Shown piece by piece: positions 1 to 9,662 of a stretch of DNA of 19,044 bases. Each line of letters opens with the position of its first letter. Position 1 is the first letter of the stretch. The stretch is taken from the NCBI GenBank assembly GCA_045636265.1, contig JAZTXD010000014.1:1-19044 (forward strand), read 5' to 3'. The stretch comes from Flemingiibacterium sp045636265. Its GTDB lineage: Bacteria; Bacillota; Clostridia; Oscillospirales; CAG-272. Position numbers and translations under genes: made by a program. The notes below the pieces were generated by a model. It saw only the letters and a list, made by a program, of their open reading frames with translations. It was not told the DNA's origin and did no database searches.

Positions 1-170
1 GAGGGAGGAAAACCTACGCAGTTGGTTGTCCTCCCTCCTTGCTATTATGCATCCCTCGGCGCTGAAAGCGCCGATCAGTTTGCGAGAAGTCGGAGGCCAA
101 GCGGGCTTAGGAAGACAACTGTGGTACCCAACTCCTTGGCCCACAGAACGACATGGCTACGATCCGACTT
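1..170. other. Sequencing-adapter chimera (non-genomic)
   Basis: Bases 87-170 are 84 nt that fit the DNBSEQ (MGI/BGI) library adapters as I remember them: a 32-nt arm at 87-118, a 10-nt variable barcode CTGTGGTACC at 119-128, and the reverse complement of the 42-nt arm at 129-170. I count two differences, at 105 and 141. The termini AAGTCGGA and TCCGACTT are the inverted ends of the two arms. Bases 1-86 are identical to 171-256. The order insert-adapter-insert is expected when a read runs through an 86-bp insert in a rolling-circle template. Treat 1-170 as artefact. Any coding or RNA feature called here is spurious. Confidence 0.93.
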
Positions 171-244
171 GAGGGAGGAAAACCTACGCAGTTGGTTGTC
201 CTCCCTCCTTGCTATTATGCATCCCTCGGCGCTGAAAGCGCCGA
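171..244. repeat. Hairpin-A repeat copy plus outer hairpin, downstream of udp
   Basis: A 14-bp-armed hairpin spans 171-207 (GAGGGAGGAAAACC / GGTTGTCCTCCCTC, loop TACGCAGTT), with two imperfect pairs. It belongs to the interspersed hairpin family found elsewhere in the window. A second perfect hairpin at 226-244 (TCGGCGC / GCGCCGA) abuts the udp stop codon. A near-identical outer hairpin, with a shorter loop, lies at 14079-14095 beside another hairpin A. The outer hairpin could end udp transcripts but has no U-run, so termination is only a possibility. The copy at 1-86 is the adapter artefact and not a second genomic copy. Confidence 0.8.
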
Positions 245-1003
245 TCAGTTTGCGAGCAAAATCCGCACAGCCTCAACGGCGATCTTCGCCGCCGAAAGCG
301 CATCGCCGCCGTCGCTGTCGGTATCGACAAACCCCGCCGCCGCGCGCTCCTGATTCCACACCGCACGCAGTACGCATCCGGGGCGCATGCCGCGGACAGC
401 GGCAACTGTATAAACCGTGGCGCTTTCCATTTCGGAAGCAAGACAGCCGCCCTTTATCCAGGCGTTCCACTTCGCCATAAGCTCGTCGCCGACAGGCATA
501 CTCTGGGGTGAGTGCTGACCGTAAAACGAGTCCTTGCACTGAACTACGCCAACGTGACAAACGCGACCGAGCTTCTTCGCGGCAGTCGCAAGTGCCGACG
601 TCACCTCGAAATTTGCAGTCGCCGGGAATTCTATCGGCAGATACTCGCGCGATGTTCCCTCGGCACGTATCGTGGACTGCGCGATTACAGCGTCACCGGC
701 TTTTACGTCCATTGCCATGCCGCCGCATGTGCCCACGCGGATGACCGTTCGGATACCGATCATGTAAAGCTCCTCAAGGCATATCGCGGTGGACGGACCG
801 CCGATACCGTGCGACACGACAAGCACGCGCTTGTTATCAACCTTCGCCGCCCATGTCGTGTACTCGCGCCTTGACGCGATAAACTCCGGCTCGTCCATAA
901 GACGTGCGATTTTTTCAACTCTCTCGGGATCGCCGCAGATTATTGCAGTATCCGCGCCCATATCGCGCGGCAGACCTATGTGATACATAATTTCTTCGTT
1001 CAT
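245..1003 (-). CDS. udp: Uridine phosphorylase
   Basis: Catalyses phosphorolysis of uridine to uracil and ribose-1-phosphate in the cytosol (pyrimidine nucleoside salvage). The 252-aa product matches the E. coli Udp length and sequence pattern. It has the phosphate-site GDPERVEKIA near residue 24, ASRREYTTW (R46, equivalent to the phosphate-binding Arg48), SHGIGGPST around 64-72, IRVGTCGG (R89) and the ribose-binding EMESAT. The start at 1003 was chosen over the ATG at 1018 because GGGAGG lies 7 nt upstream and is itself inside the longer reading frame. A consensus promoter sits 34 nt further upstream, so udp is probably its own transcription unit. The last four codons lie in the segment duplicated by the adapter artefact, but the gene itself is intact. 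A purine-specific phosphorylase of the same fold is the only real alternative. Confidence 0.93.
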   Translation of the reverse strand: MNEEIMYHIGLPRDMGADTAIICGDPERVEKIARLMDEPEFIASRREYTTWAAKVDNKRVLVVSHGIGGPSTAICLEELYMIGIRTVIRVGTCGGMAMDVKAGDAVIAQSTIRAEGTSREYLPIEFPATANFEVTSALATAAKKLGRVCHVGVVQCKDSFYGQHSPQSMPVGDELMAKWNAWIKGGCLASEMESATVYTVAAVRGMRPGCVLRAVWNQERAAAGFVDTDSDGGDALSAAKIAVEAVRILLAN

Positions 1004-1036
1004 GATATAGCCTCCCATAGCAAATCTACTGCTTAA

Positions 1037-1065
1037 ATTATAACAAACGCCGCCGTTTTTGTCAA
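1037..1065 (-). promoter_or_regulatory. Sigma-A promoter of udp, inside a terminator hairpin
   Basis: Reading the minus strand, a perfect -35 TTGACA (1060-1065) is followed after 17 nt by a perfect -10 TATAAT (1037-1042). Predicted transcription start is near 1030, giving a leader of about 27 nt that holds just the GGGAGG site. The -35 box is in the loop, and the spacer contains the 3' arm, of the terminator hairpin that follows the upstream gene. Confidence 0.88.
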
Positions 1066-1080
1066 GACGGCGGCGTTTTT
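1047..1080 (-). terminator. Intrinsic terminator after the small exported protein gene
   Basis: The arms AACGCCGCCGT and ACGGCGGCGTT enclose a loop of about 10 nt, directly downstream of the stop at 1083. The U-tract is weak in the minus direction (TTTGTT) and strong in the plus direction (TTTTT), so the hairpin may work both ways. Confidence 0.72.
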
Positions 1081-1082
1081 CG

Positions 1083-1439
1083 CTATTTTATTTTGTACAT
1101 GGTGATGCCGTTGAAGCTCATCACGCGCTCACCCTCGGGGATAAGTGTTACGGTGTATTCCTGCTTCACGCCGTTCACTTTGCCGCGCAGCGTTAAGCTG
1201 TCGCCGCTTTGGGTATAGTTAAGGATGGTGTTGCCGATTATAAGCTTGCCGGAATCTGTGAATTTGAGCGTCTTATCGCCGCTCTGCCACTCACCGACCA
1301 GCGAAAATTCTTCGTTTTCAACTATAGTTTGCACTGTTGGGACGGTTTCTGCCGGCTCGGCTGGAGTGAGCCCGGTAACGATAGCGGTGCAGAGGAAAAA
1401 CAGCGCTGTCGATATAAATTTTGAGATAGCTTCGAGCAT
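1083..1439 (-). CDS. Small exported/membrane-anchored protein, DUF5640-like domain
   Basis: 118 aa, function unknown. Residues 4-25 (AISKFISTALFFLCTAIVTG) form one hydrophobic segment that can act as a signal peptide or N-terminal anchor. A Pro/Glu/Thr linker follows. From about residue 47 a beta-rich domain begins LVGEWQSGDKTLKFTDSGKL and continues with YTQSGDSLTLRGK. This is the short beta-barrel pattern seen in Clostridia proteins given the DUF5640 or lipocalin-like label; that name is from memory. The start at 1439 has AAAGGAG 8 nt upstream. The frame stays open to 1709, but that extension is repeat DNA. There is no lipobox cysteine at the cleavage region. Expressed alone, with a terminator directly after it. 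Confidence 0.72.
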   Translation of the reverse strand: MLEAISKFISTALFFLCTAIVTGLTPAEPAETVPTVQTIVENEEFSLVGEWQSGDKTLKFTDSGKLIIGNTILNYTQSGDSLTLRGKVNGVKQEYTVTLIPEGERVMSFNGITMYKIK

Positions 1440-1449
1440 AATTTTTTCT

Positions 1450-1474
1450 CCTTTGCGAAAAATTATTGCAAAGG
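1450..1474 (-). promoter_or_regulatory. Hairpin that pairs with the ribosome binding site
   Basis: The arms CCTTTGC (1468-1474) and GCAAAGG (1450-1456) are perfect complements around an AT-rich loop. The downstream arm is the Shine-Dalgarno sequence of the 1083-1439 gene. If it folds it would mask that site. This could be a translational control element or chance. Confidence 0.4.
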
Positions 1475-1520
1475 TATTATGAGTTGTTTTTGTTTTGCGT
1501 ATGTGATGTAAATTTAGGTA

Positions 1521-1926
1521 TAGCGCATCGCCGTATGCGTAATACCCGAGAAGGGTGGGGAACCCGCTGCGCAGTTTCCTCACCCTCCTCGGACTCCACC
1601 CGTCCTCCTTGCCTTCGCCCGACTTGCGCTCAAGGTCGCCGATCGGGCTCGCGCCCTCCGGCTCTATTCGCTTAATAAAGCGGTAATCGCAAGATACCGC
1701 TCCATTCATAGGTGGACAGTCGAGAACGCCTGTCCCTACAAAGATAGCGAATCAAATAGAGCGGTGCCTTCAATGTGGGCGGCATGTTCGCACTATCCAG
1801 CGCGAATCTTTTTTTGAGCGCCGGGGAGCGCCTCTGGCGTAAGCAAGGAAAACGGGGGAGTCTAAGAGGGGGGAGAAAACCTGCGCAGCTGGTTGCCTAC
1901 CCCCTCTTTTATGCGTAACCTCGCCG
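1521..1926. repeat. Full-length palindromic composite repeat, copy 1
   Basis: Fills most of the 537-nt gap between the exported protein and nifJ. In order: a box GCATCGCCGTATGCGTAA (1525-1542); hairpin A in forward orientation (about 1548-1589, loop CGCTGCGCA); the box CTCCACCCG..CCTTGC (1594-1612); a segment ending in the central hairpin AGCGGTA..TACCGCT (about 1679-1707); an inserted small repeat (1711-1738); a spacer box with GTGGGCGGCATGTTCGCAC; the GCGCGAATC-T7-GAGCGC box (1800-1821); the inverted GCAAGGAAAACGGGGGAG box; and hairpin A in reverse orientation (1865-1907). The two halves mirror each other, so the unit is one long imperfect inverted repeat. No coding potential is evident. 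Confidence 0.8.
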
Positions 1927-1931
1927 AACAG

Positions 1932-1969
1932 AAAACAAAAAACAGGAGATGGCGTATGCCATCTCCTGT
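1932..1969 (-). terminator. Strong intrinsic terminator of nifJ
   Basis: Seven bases after the nifJ stop codon, a perfect 12-bp stem ACAGGAGATGGC / GCCATCTCCTGT with loop ATAC is followed by TTTTTGTTTT. Confidence 0.95.
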
Positions 1970-1976
1970 AATTAAA

Positions 1977-5561
<3,585 letters not shown>

Positions 5562-5678
5562 GTTGGAAATCCTCCTAAATATAAATTTAAATTTTTTTGA
5601 CTTAATTTATACGCTAAAATATGCCACCTGCTTGCATTTGGGCGCAAAAAGGTATAGGCATAATAACGCCACGATAAT

Positions 5679-5707
5679 ATTATACAGCAAATTCGCGAAA
5701 AAGTAAA
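5679..5707 (-). promoter_or_regulatory. Promoter of nifJ
   Basis: Minus-strand -35 TTTACT (5702-5707), 17-nt spacer, -10 TATAAT (5679-5684). Predicted start near 5672 gives an AT-rich leader of about 110 nt before the nifJ ATG. I recognise no riboswitch in that leader. Confidence 0.7.
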
Positions 5708-5786
5708 GAGATAAAATGATAAAAGTTATCAACAATTTTGGAATGTTTTTATATATAATAAGGAATAAAACCTTAAATGGCGGATT

Positions 5787-6005
5787 TTACTCCTCGTCGG
5801 GGTACTCTTTGGCAAGCTTTTCGCGTATTTCCCGAAGCTGCTCCGGCTTTATCTTGCCTTTTGTCTTCTCGAAATACGCAACGCTGTTGCGTGCCATGAG
5901 AAGGAACTGGTTGTTGAGTGTACGGCCCTCGCTCTCGGCGACAAAGTAGAGCTTCTCGAGAAGCTCGCCCGAGATGCGAATTGGCACTGTGTTTTGGTTT
6001 TTCAT
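5787..6005 (-). CDS. Ribbon-helix-helix (Arc/CopG-type) DNA-binding protein
   Basis: 72 aa. The N-terminal strand TVPIRIS (6-12) is followed by helix A GELLEKLYFVAESEGRT and helix B LNNQFLLMARNSVAYFEKT, the layout of Arc-like repressors, which dimerise to form a two-stranded sheet that reads the major groove. A charged C-terminal helix (KIKPEQLREIREKLAKEYPDEE) follows. The start at 6005 is set by GAAAGGA 6 nt upstream; the longer frame to 6173 is repeat DNA. No toxin partner lies beside it: the next gene in the same direction is nifJ, 226 nt away and separately promoted. Target and role unknown. I see no convincing terminator after it. Confidence 0.78.
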   Translation of the reverse strand: MKNQNTVPIRISGELLEKLYFVAESEGRTLNNQFLLMARNSVAYFEKTKGKIKPEQLREIREKLAKEYPDEE

Positions 6006-6029
6006 AGTTTTTCCTTTCGGTTTGTTTGT

Positions 6030-6290
6030 GACGCATGGCCGTATGCGTAAATGCGGTTTCGAGGAGGGTAGACAACCAGCTGCGCAGGTTTTCTGCCCTC
6101 CTCGGACTCCACCCGTTTTCCTTGCCCGGTTCGGCGCGCTCAAAAGAAGATTCGCGCGCCTATGTGCGAACATTCCGCTTCGCCGGATGGCTTGCGGTGC
6201 TCCCGCAAGCGCTCAACGGTCGGCAATCGCTTCGCTCTGCCTCTATTCGCGCTCGCTCGCCGAATGTTTGGCGCAAATCCACCTACTGCG
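6030..6290. repeat. Left half of a composite repeat, beside cysS
   Basis: Contains the box GCATGGCCGTATGCGTAA (6033-6050), hairpin A forward (6061-6103, arms of 17 nt with 16 pairs, loop AGCTGCGCA), CTCCACCCGTTTTCCTTGC (6107-6125), the GCGCTC..GATTCGCGC box (6136-6157) and a degenerate spacer box TGTGCGAACATTCCGC. After about 6180 it loses similarity to the other copies. Several short GC-rich inverted stretches remain but no gene. The matching right half lies at 8246-8424, on the far side of cysS. Confidence 0.72.
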
Positions 6291-6297
6291 GCTCTAA

Positions 6298-6504
6298 TGT
6301 AACTTCTGCGTGGGAGCGAAGCGTTCCACGCCATGCGTTTACGCATATAGGTGTCGGTGAGTGTCCGCAGACAGCGGCACGGTTGCCGGGGTGGGGGACC
6401 CGGCTACTGAAGACGCCAAACCGTTTATGCGAGGCATCTTCAGCGGATGCGTTTATAAAGTTCTTTGCGCCACTTTCTTTCAAGAAAGTGGCAGATCGTT
6501 CCCC
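6298..6504. repeat. Inverted repeat flanking cysS, left copy
   Basis: About 200 bp matching the reverse complement of 7985-8185. Shared landmarks in order: GCGTGGGAGCGAAGCGTTCC (6308-6327) and ACGCCATGCGTTTACGC; GGTTGCCGGGGTGGGGG (6379-6395); CGGCTACTGAAGACGCC; AGCGGATGCGTTTATAAAG; and a perfect hairpin GCCACTTTCTT / AAGAAAGTGGC (6469-6492). It reaches to within a few bases of the cysS stop codon at 6505. Confidence 0.88.
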
Positions 6505-7962
6505 TTAAACGCGTCTATACTTAACCCCATTCGGGATATCGGTGATCTCAATACCCATGCCGGCGAGTTCTGCGCGGATGCGGTCGGCTTCGGCGAAGTT
6601 TTTGGCTTTTTTCGCGTCGCGTCGCGCCATGATGAGCGCTTCCACTGCCGCGTCGGGTGAACCGGACTCGCAGATTACGGTGAACTGTCCGGACTGGCCT
6701 GCGGCAGATGCTTTTTTGAGTTCTTCACGTTTAGCGGCGGACTTTGCGATGAGATCAAGACCGAGAACCTTGTCAAAGTCAGCGAGGATCGCGAGCTTTG
6801 TGGCATCATTTGTGTTATATTTGAGCGCGTCGTATACGGCGGTAACAGCGAGCGCGGTGTTCAGATCATTGCCGAGCGCCTCGGTGAATTTTGCCTTGAG
6901 CGCATCGAATGCCGCGGTGTCAACCTCGTCGGATGTTTCCTTCAGCGCGGCGATTTTCGCGATAAGCTTATTGTATGTTACGACAGCGTTGTCGAGATTC
7001 TCCCAGGAGAACACGAGATTCTTGCGGTAGTGCGACTGCAGGCAGAAAAGTCTGTAAACAAGCGGATCGTAGCCCTTTTCCTCCAAGAGGGAAACTGTCA
7101 GGAACTCGCCCTTCGACTTGGACATCTTGCCCGAATTTGTGTTGAGATGATGCACGTGCATCCAGTAGTTACACCACTTGTGACCGAGGTAAGCCTCGGA
7201 CTGCGCGATCTCGTTTGTGTGATGCGGGAACGCGTTGTCAATACCGCCGCAGTGGATGTCGAGATCCTCGCCGAGATGCTTCATGGAAATGCCGGAGCAC
7301 TCGATGTGCCAGCCGGGGTATCCAACGCCCCACGGGGAGTCCCACTTGAGTGCCTGATCCTCGAACTTCGATTTGGTGAACCAGAGAACGAAATCGTTCT
7401 TGTTGCGCTTGTTCTCGTCCTCCTCAACGCCCTCACGAACGCCGACCTCAAGGTCGTCCTCGGAGAAATCGTTGAAAATGTAATACTGCTTTAACTTGGA
7501 AACGTCAAAATATACGTTTCCGCCGGCGAGATATGCGTATTCTTTTTCGATAAGGGTTTCGATTATATGGATGTAGTCATCAATGCAGTTTGTCGCCGGC
7601 TCAACCACGTCGGGACGCTTGATGTTTAATTTTCTGCAATCCTCGAAGAACGCATCTGTGTAGAACTTCGCGATTTCCATAACGGATTTGTTCTCGCGCT
7701 TCGCGCCCTTGAGCATCTTATCTTCGCCCGTGTCCGCATCGGACGCGAGATGTCCGACGTCGGTTATGTTCATAACGCGCTTTACATTGTATCCCTCGTA
7801 ACGCAGTGCCTTTTCAAGTATATCTTCCATTATATAAGAGCGCAGGTTTCCAATGTGCGCAAAATGATAAACAGTCGGTCCGCATGTGTACATCTTAACA
7901 AGACTCGGATCCTTCGGCACAAAATCCTCGCGAACTCTCGTGGCGGTATTGTAAAGTTTCAT
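6505..7962 (-). CDS. cysS: Cysteinyl-tRNA synthetase
   Basis: Charges tRNA-Cys with cysteine using ATP, in the cytosol. 485 aa, normal for the class Ia monomer. HIGN at 36-39 is the HIGH signature, GKMSKSKG (278-285) the KMSKS loop, and C27, C222, H247 and E251 fit the active-site zinc ligands that select cysteine. The DALR and C-terminal anticodon-recognition regions follow, ending GIEITDIPNGVKYRRV. The start at 7962 has AAGGAGA 7 nt upstream; the frame stays open to 8100, but the extra residues are translated repeat. The only promoter I can see is the T-box-controlled one before cysE, so cysE-cysS is probably one unit now spread by 461 nt of repeats. The gene is bracketed by about 200-bp inverted repeats. 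Confidence 0.97.
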   Translation of the reverse strand: MKLYNTATRVREDFVPKDPSLVKMYTCGPTVYHFAHIGNLRSYIMEDILEKALRYEGYNVKRVMNITDVGHLASDADTGEDKMLKGAKRENKSVMEIAKFYTDAFFEDCRKLNIKRPDVVEPATNCIDDYIHIIETLIEKEYAYLAGGNVYFDVSKLKQYYIFNDFSEDDLEVGVREGVEEDENKRNKNDFVLWFTKSKFEDQALKWDSPWGVGYPGWHIECSGISMKHLGEDLDIHCGGIDNAFPHHTNEIAQSEAYLGHKWCNYWMHVHHLNTNSGKMSKSKGEFLTVSLLEEKGYDPLVYRLFCLQSHYRKNLVFSWENLDNAVVTYNKLIAKIAALKETSDEVDTAAFDALKAKFTEALGNDLNTALAVTAVYDALKYNTNDATKLAILADFDKVLGLDLIAKSAAKREELKKASAAGQSGQFTVICESGSPDAAVEALIMARRDAKKAKNFAEADRIRAELAGMGIEITDIPNGVKYRRV

Positions 7963-7984
7963 GTTTTTTCTCCTTGATGTTTTT

Positions 7985-8185
7985 ATTGGGGACGGTTTGC
8001 CACTTTCTTGGAAAGAAAGTGGCGCAAAGAACTTTATAAACGCATCCGCTAAAGATGCATCGCGTAAACGCAGGGCGTCTTCAGTAGCCGGGGCCCCCAC
8101 CCCGGCAACCGTGCAGTGTACATACCGTTATTTATACGCGTAAACGCATGGCGTGGAACGCTTCGCTCCCACGCAAAAGTTAGAT
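7985..8185. repeat. Inverted repeat flanking cysS, right copy
   Basis: Reverse complement of the left copy at 6298-6504, ending 23 nt before the cysS start. Includes the hairpin GCCACTTTCTT / AAGAAAGTGGC (7999-8023), CTTTATAAACGCATCCGCT, GGCGTCTTCAGTAGCCGG, CCCCCACCCCGGCAACC and GGAACGCTTCGCTCCCACGC (8154-8173). The middle differs between copies (about 8113-8133 against 6351-6378). On the cysS-coding strand the hairpin lies in the leader just ahead of its ribosome binding site. Confidence 0.88.
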
Positions 8186-8190
8186 TGAAG

Positions 8191-8246
8191 CCGCCAAGCC
8201 CTCCCTTGGGGGAGGGTGGTTGCGAAGCAACCGGGTGAGGGTTCCT
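8191..8246. repeat. Double-hairpin repeat (TTGG/GAA loops), copy 1
   Basis: Two adjacent perfect hairpins: CCTCCC-TTGG-GGGAGG and GGTTGC-GAA-GCAACC, followed by GGGTGAGGGTTCC. An inverted copy with compensating base changes lies at 16082-16136. It resembles a small extragenic palindrome I associate with gut Clostridia genomes, from memory. Confidence 0.78.
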
Positions 8247-8424
8247 GCGCTATCAAGAATGTGGGCAGCGTGTTCGCACGAACCCGCGCGAATCTTTTTT
8301 TGAGCGCGCGAGGAGCGCCTCCGGCGCAAAAGGGAAAAGAAAGGGATTTCAAAAGGGAAGGGAAAACCGCAGGTTGTCCCGTCCCTTTTGCGTCCTCTTA
8401 CGCGTACGGCTATGCGCAATAGCC
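8246..8424. repeat. Right half of a composite repeat, abutting cysE
   Basis: Contains the spacer box AATGTGGGCAGCGTGTTCGCAC (20 of 22 nt like the copy in the 1521-1926 unit), the GCGCGAATC-T7-GAGCGC box (8286-8308), GGAGCGCCTCCGGCGC, hairpin A in reverse orientation (8351-8389, arms AAAAGGGAAGGGAAAACC / GGTTGTCCCGTCCCTTTT, loop GCA) and the box TTACGCGTACGGCTATGCGC. A perfect hairpin GGCTAT / ATAGCC (8408-8424) runs into the last base of the cysE stop codon. For cysE transcripts hairpin A ends in CCCTTTT and could partly terminate. Confidence 0.75.
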
Positions 8425-9113
8425 TATTCCTTTTCAGCAAGCTTCTTCTCAAGCTGATCAATACGAATGTTGAGTCTGCAAATCTCCTGTGCAACAGGGT
8501 CAGGAATATGCACCTGGTCAAGGTCGCCGACCTTCGCGCCCGAACGCTTGACAACTCTCGCCGGGATACCCACAGCGGTGCTGTTTTCGGGGATCTCGTC
8601 AAGCACTACTGCATTTGCGGCGATCTTCGAGTTGCTTCCCACCTTGAACGGACCGAGCACCTTCGCGCCCGAGCCGACCATTACATTGTCACCGAGCGTG
8701 GGATGACGTTTGCCGACGTGCTTGCCGGTGCCGCCGAGTGTTACGCCCTGATAGATCGTGCAGTTGTCGCCGATCTCTGCGGTTTCGCCGATGACGACGG
8801 CGCTTCCGTGGTCGATGAACAGACCTCTGCCTATCTTCGCACCGGGGTGAATCTCAATGCCGGTGAGAAATCTTGCGCCCTGGGACACAAGACGTGCGGC
8901 GAAGTGCTTGTTATGCTCATAGAGCTTGTGGGACAGGCGGTATGCGAGTACCGCATGGAATCCCGAATAGAGAAGTGCGACTTCGAGGTCGCTTGTTGCC
9001 GCAGGGTCACGCTCACGGATGACGCGGATATCGTTTTTGATATCCTTTGCAGCTTTTTTGACAGATTTTGCGAGCTCGTCAATATCAAGACTGAAGTTAA
9101 AACTGATTGGCAT
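8424..9113 (-). CDS. cysE: Serine O-acetyltransferase
   Basis: Transfers acetyl from acetyl-CoA to L-serine, making O-acetylserine, the committed step of cysteine synthesis. 229 aa, the short form found in Gram-positives. A helical N-terminal part (to about residue 75) is followed by a left-handed beta-helix of hexapeptide repeats, with HPGAKIGRGLFIDHG and TIYQGVTLGGTG carrying the catalytic His/Asp and CoA-site residues, then a short C-terminal helix (QLEKKLAEKE). Start 9113 has GGAGAGGAGA 6 nt upstream; the frame extends to 9158, but that part is the T-box terminator. Transcribed from a T-box leader with a cysteine specifier, so made when uncharged tRNA-Cys builds up. No cysK is in the window. 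Confidence 0.95.
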   Translation of the reverse strand: MPISFNFSLDIDELAKSVKKAAKDIKNDIRVIRERDPAATSDLEVALLYSGFHAVLAYRLSHKLYEHNKHFAARLVSQGARFLTGIEIHPGAKIGRGLFIDHGSAVVIGETAEIGDNCTIYQGVTLGGTGKHVGKRHPTLGDNVMVGSGAKVLGPFKVGSNSKIAANAVVLDEIPENSTAVGIPARVVKRSGAKVGDLDQVHIPDPVAQEICRLNIRIDQLEKKLAEKE

Positions 9114-9129
9114 AATAATCTCCTCTCCA

Positions 9130-9400
9130 TAAAATGAAAAAACGCCCACAGCTCCCACACGGGTGCTGTAAAGGCGTGAATACGCGGTTCCACTTTACAT
9201 TATACTCTGGACGGGTACGAAAATACCCTGCTTCAATAACGCGAAGCACACGGACACGGCTACTGTTATTTCGCCGCATCGGCTCACGGACGCACTTATT
9301 GCCCATCATTTACTCCGCGCTCCCACCACACGAACACCTCGCGGCGCGGTTCTCTGTAGGTAAACGAGAGGGCATCCTTCCGTTCACAGCCTTTATCTAT
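9130..9400 (-). promoter_or_regulatory. Cysteine-specific T-box riboswitch leader of cysE
   Basis: Reading the minus strand, Stem I can be drawn as GGCT/AGCC, then ACGGA/TCCGT, then TGCCC/GGGCA. On its 3' side an unpaired stretch ATAAGTGCG holds the codon TGC (9292-9294), a cysteine specifier. The 5' side has GTGA, as expected for the kink-turn element. The T-box sequence AAAGTGGAACCGCG is at 9183-9196, close to the consensus AGGGTGGNACCGCG. It is followed by a terminator with arms ACGCC..ACAGC and AGCTGT..GGCGT and TTTTTT (9137-9176). An internal hairpin GGGTA/TACCC fits Stem III. Uncharged tRNA-Cys would favour the antiterminator and read-through into cysE, and probably cysS. Confidence 0.93.
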
Positions 9401-9406
9401 ATCATT

Positions 9407-9435
9407 ATTATATACGATACTTTTCGATTTGTAAA
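9407..9435 (-). promoter_or_regulatory. Promoter of the T-box-cysE unit
   Basis: Minus-strand -35 TTTACA (9430-9435), 17-nt spacer, perfect -10 TATAAT (9407-9412). Predicted start about 9400, at the base of the T-box leader. Confidence 0.85.
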
Positions 9436-9583
9436 CCCCTTTTTGAAAAAAGTTGCAAAAATTTTGTGCGGCGCTCCGGGGACACCGCACAGCAAAGCCA
9501 CAGACTTTGCTCCATTCGCCATGTTTCGCGGAACGCATACTCCGCATACTTAAACTTTTTTTGCATTTTTTGGCGCATACCTA
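9436..9583. other. Divergent intergenic region with three small hairpins
   Basis: Between the cysE promoter and the transporter promoter. Perfect hairpins: GTGCGG/CCGCAC (9466-9490), directly followed by AGCAAAG/CTTTGCT (9491-9511), and GCGGA/TCCGC (9528-9545). No gene or recognised operator. A control site for either divergent unit is possible but not shown. Confidence 0.45.
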
Positions 9584-9612
9584 TTGCATTTTTTTGAAAA
9601 ATAGTGTAATAT
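9584..9612 (+). promoter_or_regulatory. Candidate promoter of the amino-acid ABC operon
   Basis: -35 TTGCAT (9584-9589), 17-nt spacer, -10 TAATAT (9607-9612), in an AT-rich stretch about 50 nt before the lipoprotein gene. Match to consensus is moderate. Confidence 0.5.
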
Positions 9613-9662
9613 ATATACAGCATATGCAATTTAACTATTTATTTCACTAAAGGAGAAACATT

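Noticed and set aside
87..170. A structured, pseudoknot-forming small RNA or an insertion with 8-bp inverted ends
   Set aside because: The inverted ends and internal pairing come from the two adapter arms; the sequence matches library adapters and is flanked by an exact duplicate of the insert.
1..256. A 170-bp tandem repeat or CRISPR-like unit
   Set aside because: Only one and a half units, with the unit equal to an insert plus an adapter.
5728..5736. TTATCAACA, one mismatch from a DnaA box, as a sign of an origin
   Set aside because: A single imperfect box, with no cluster, no dnaA or dnaN, and no AT-rich unwinding element beyond normal promoter DNA.
5787..6005. Antitoxin of a toxin-antitoxin pair
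   Set aside because: The fold fits, but no toxin-sized gene is next to it on either side; the flanks are nifJ and repeats.
6283..6508. Open frames rich in FINASAEDAS or FAPLSFKK on either strand next to cysS
   Set aside because: They are repeat DNA read in several frames, recur in the inverted copy at 7985-8185, and lack ribosome sites.
7963..8100. 46-residue N-terminal extension of CysS
   Set aside because: It translates the inverted repeat; a good ribosome site and the conserved MKLYNT start are at 7962.
9114..9158. 15-residue N-terminal extension of CysE
   Set aside because: It translates the T-box terminator; GGAGAGGAGA precedes the ATG at 9113.
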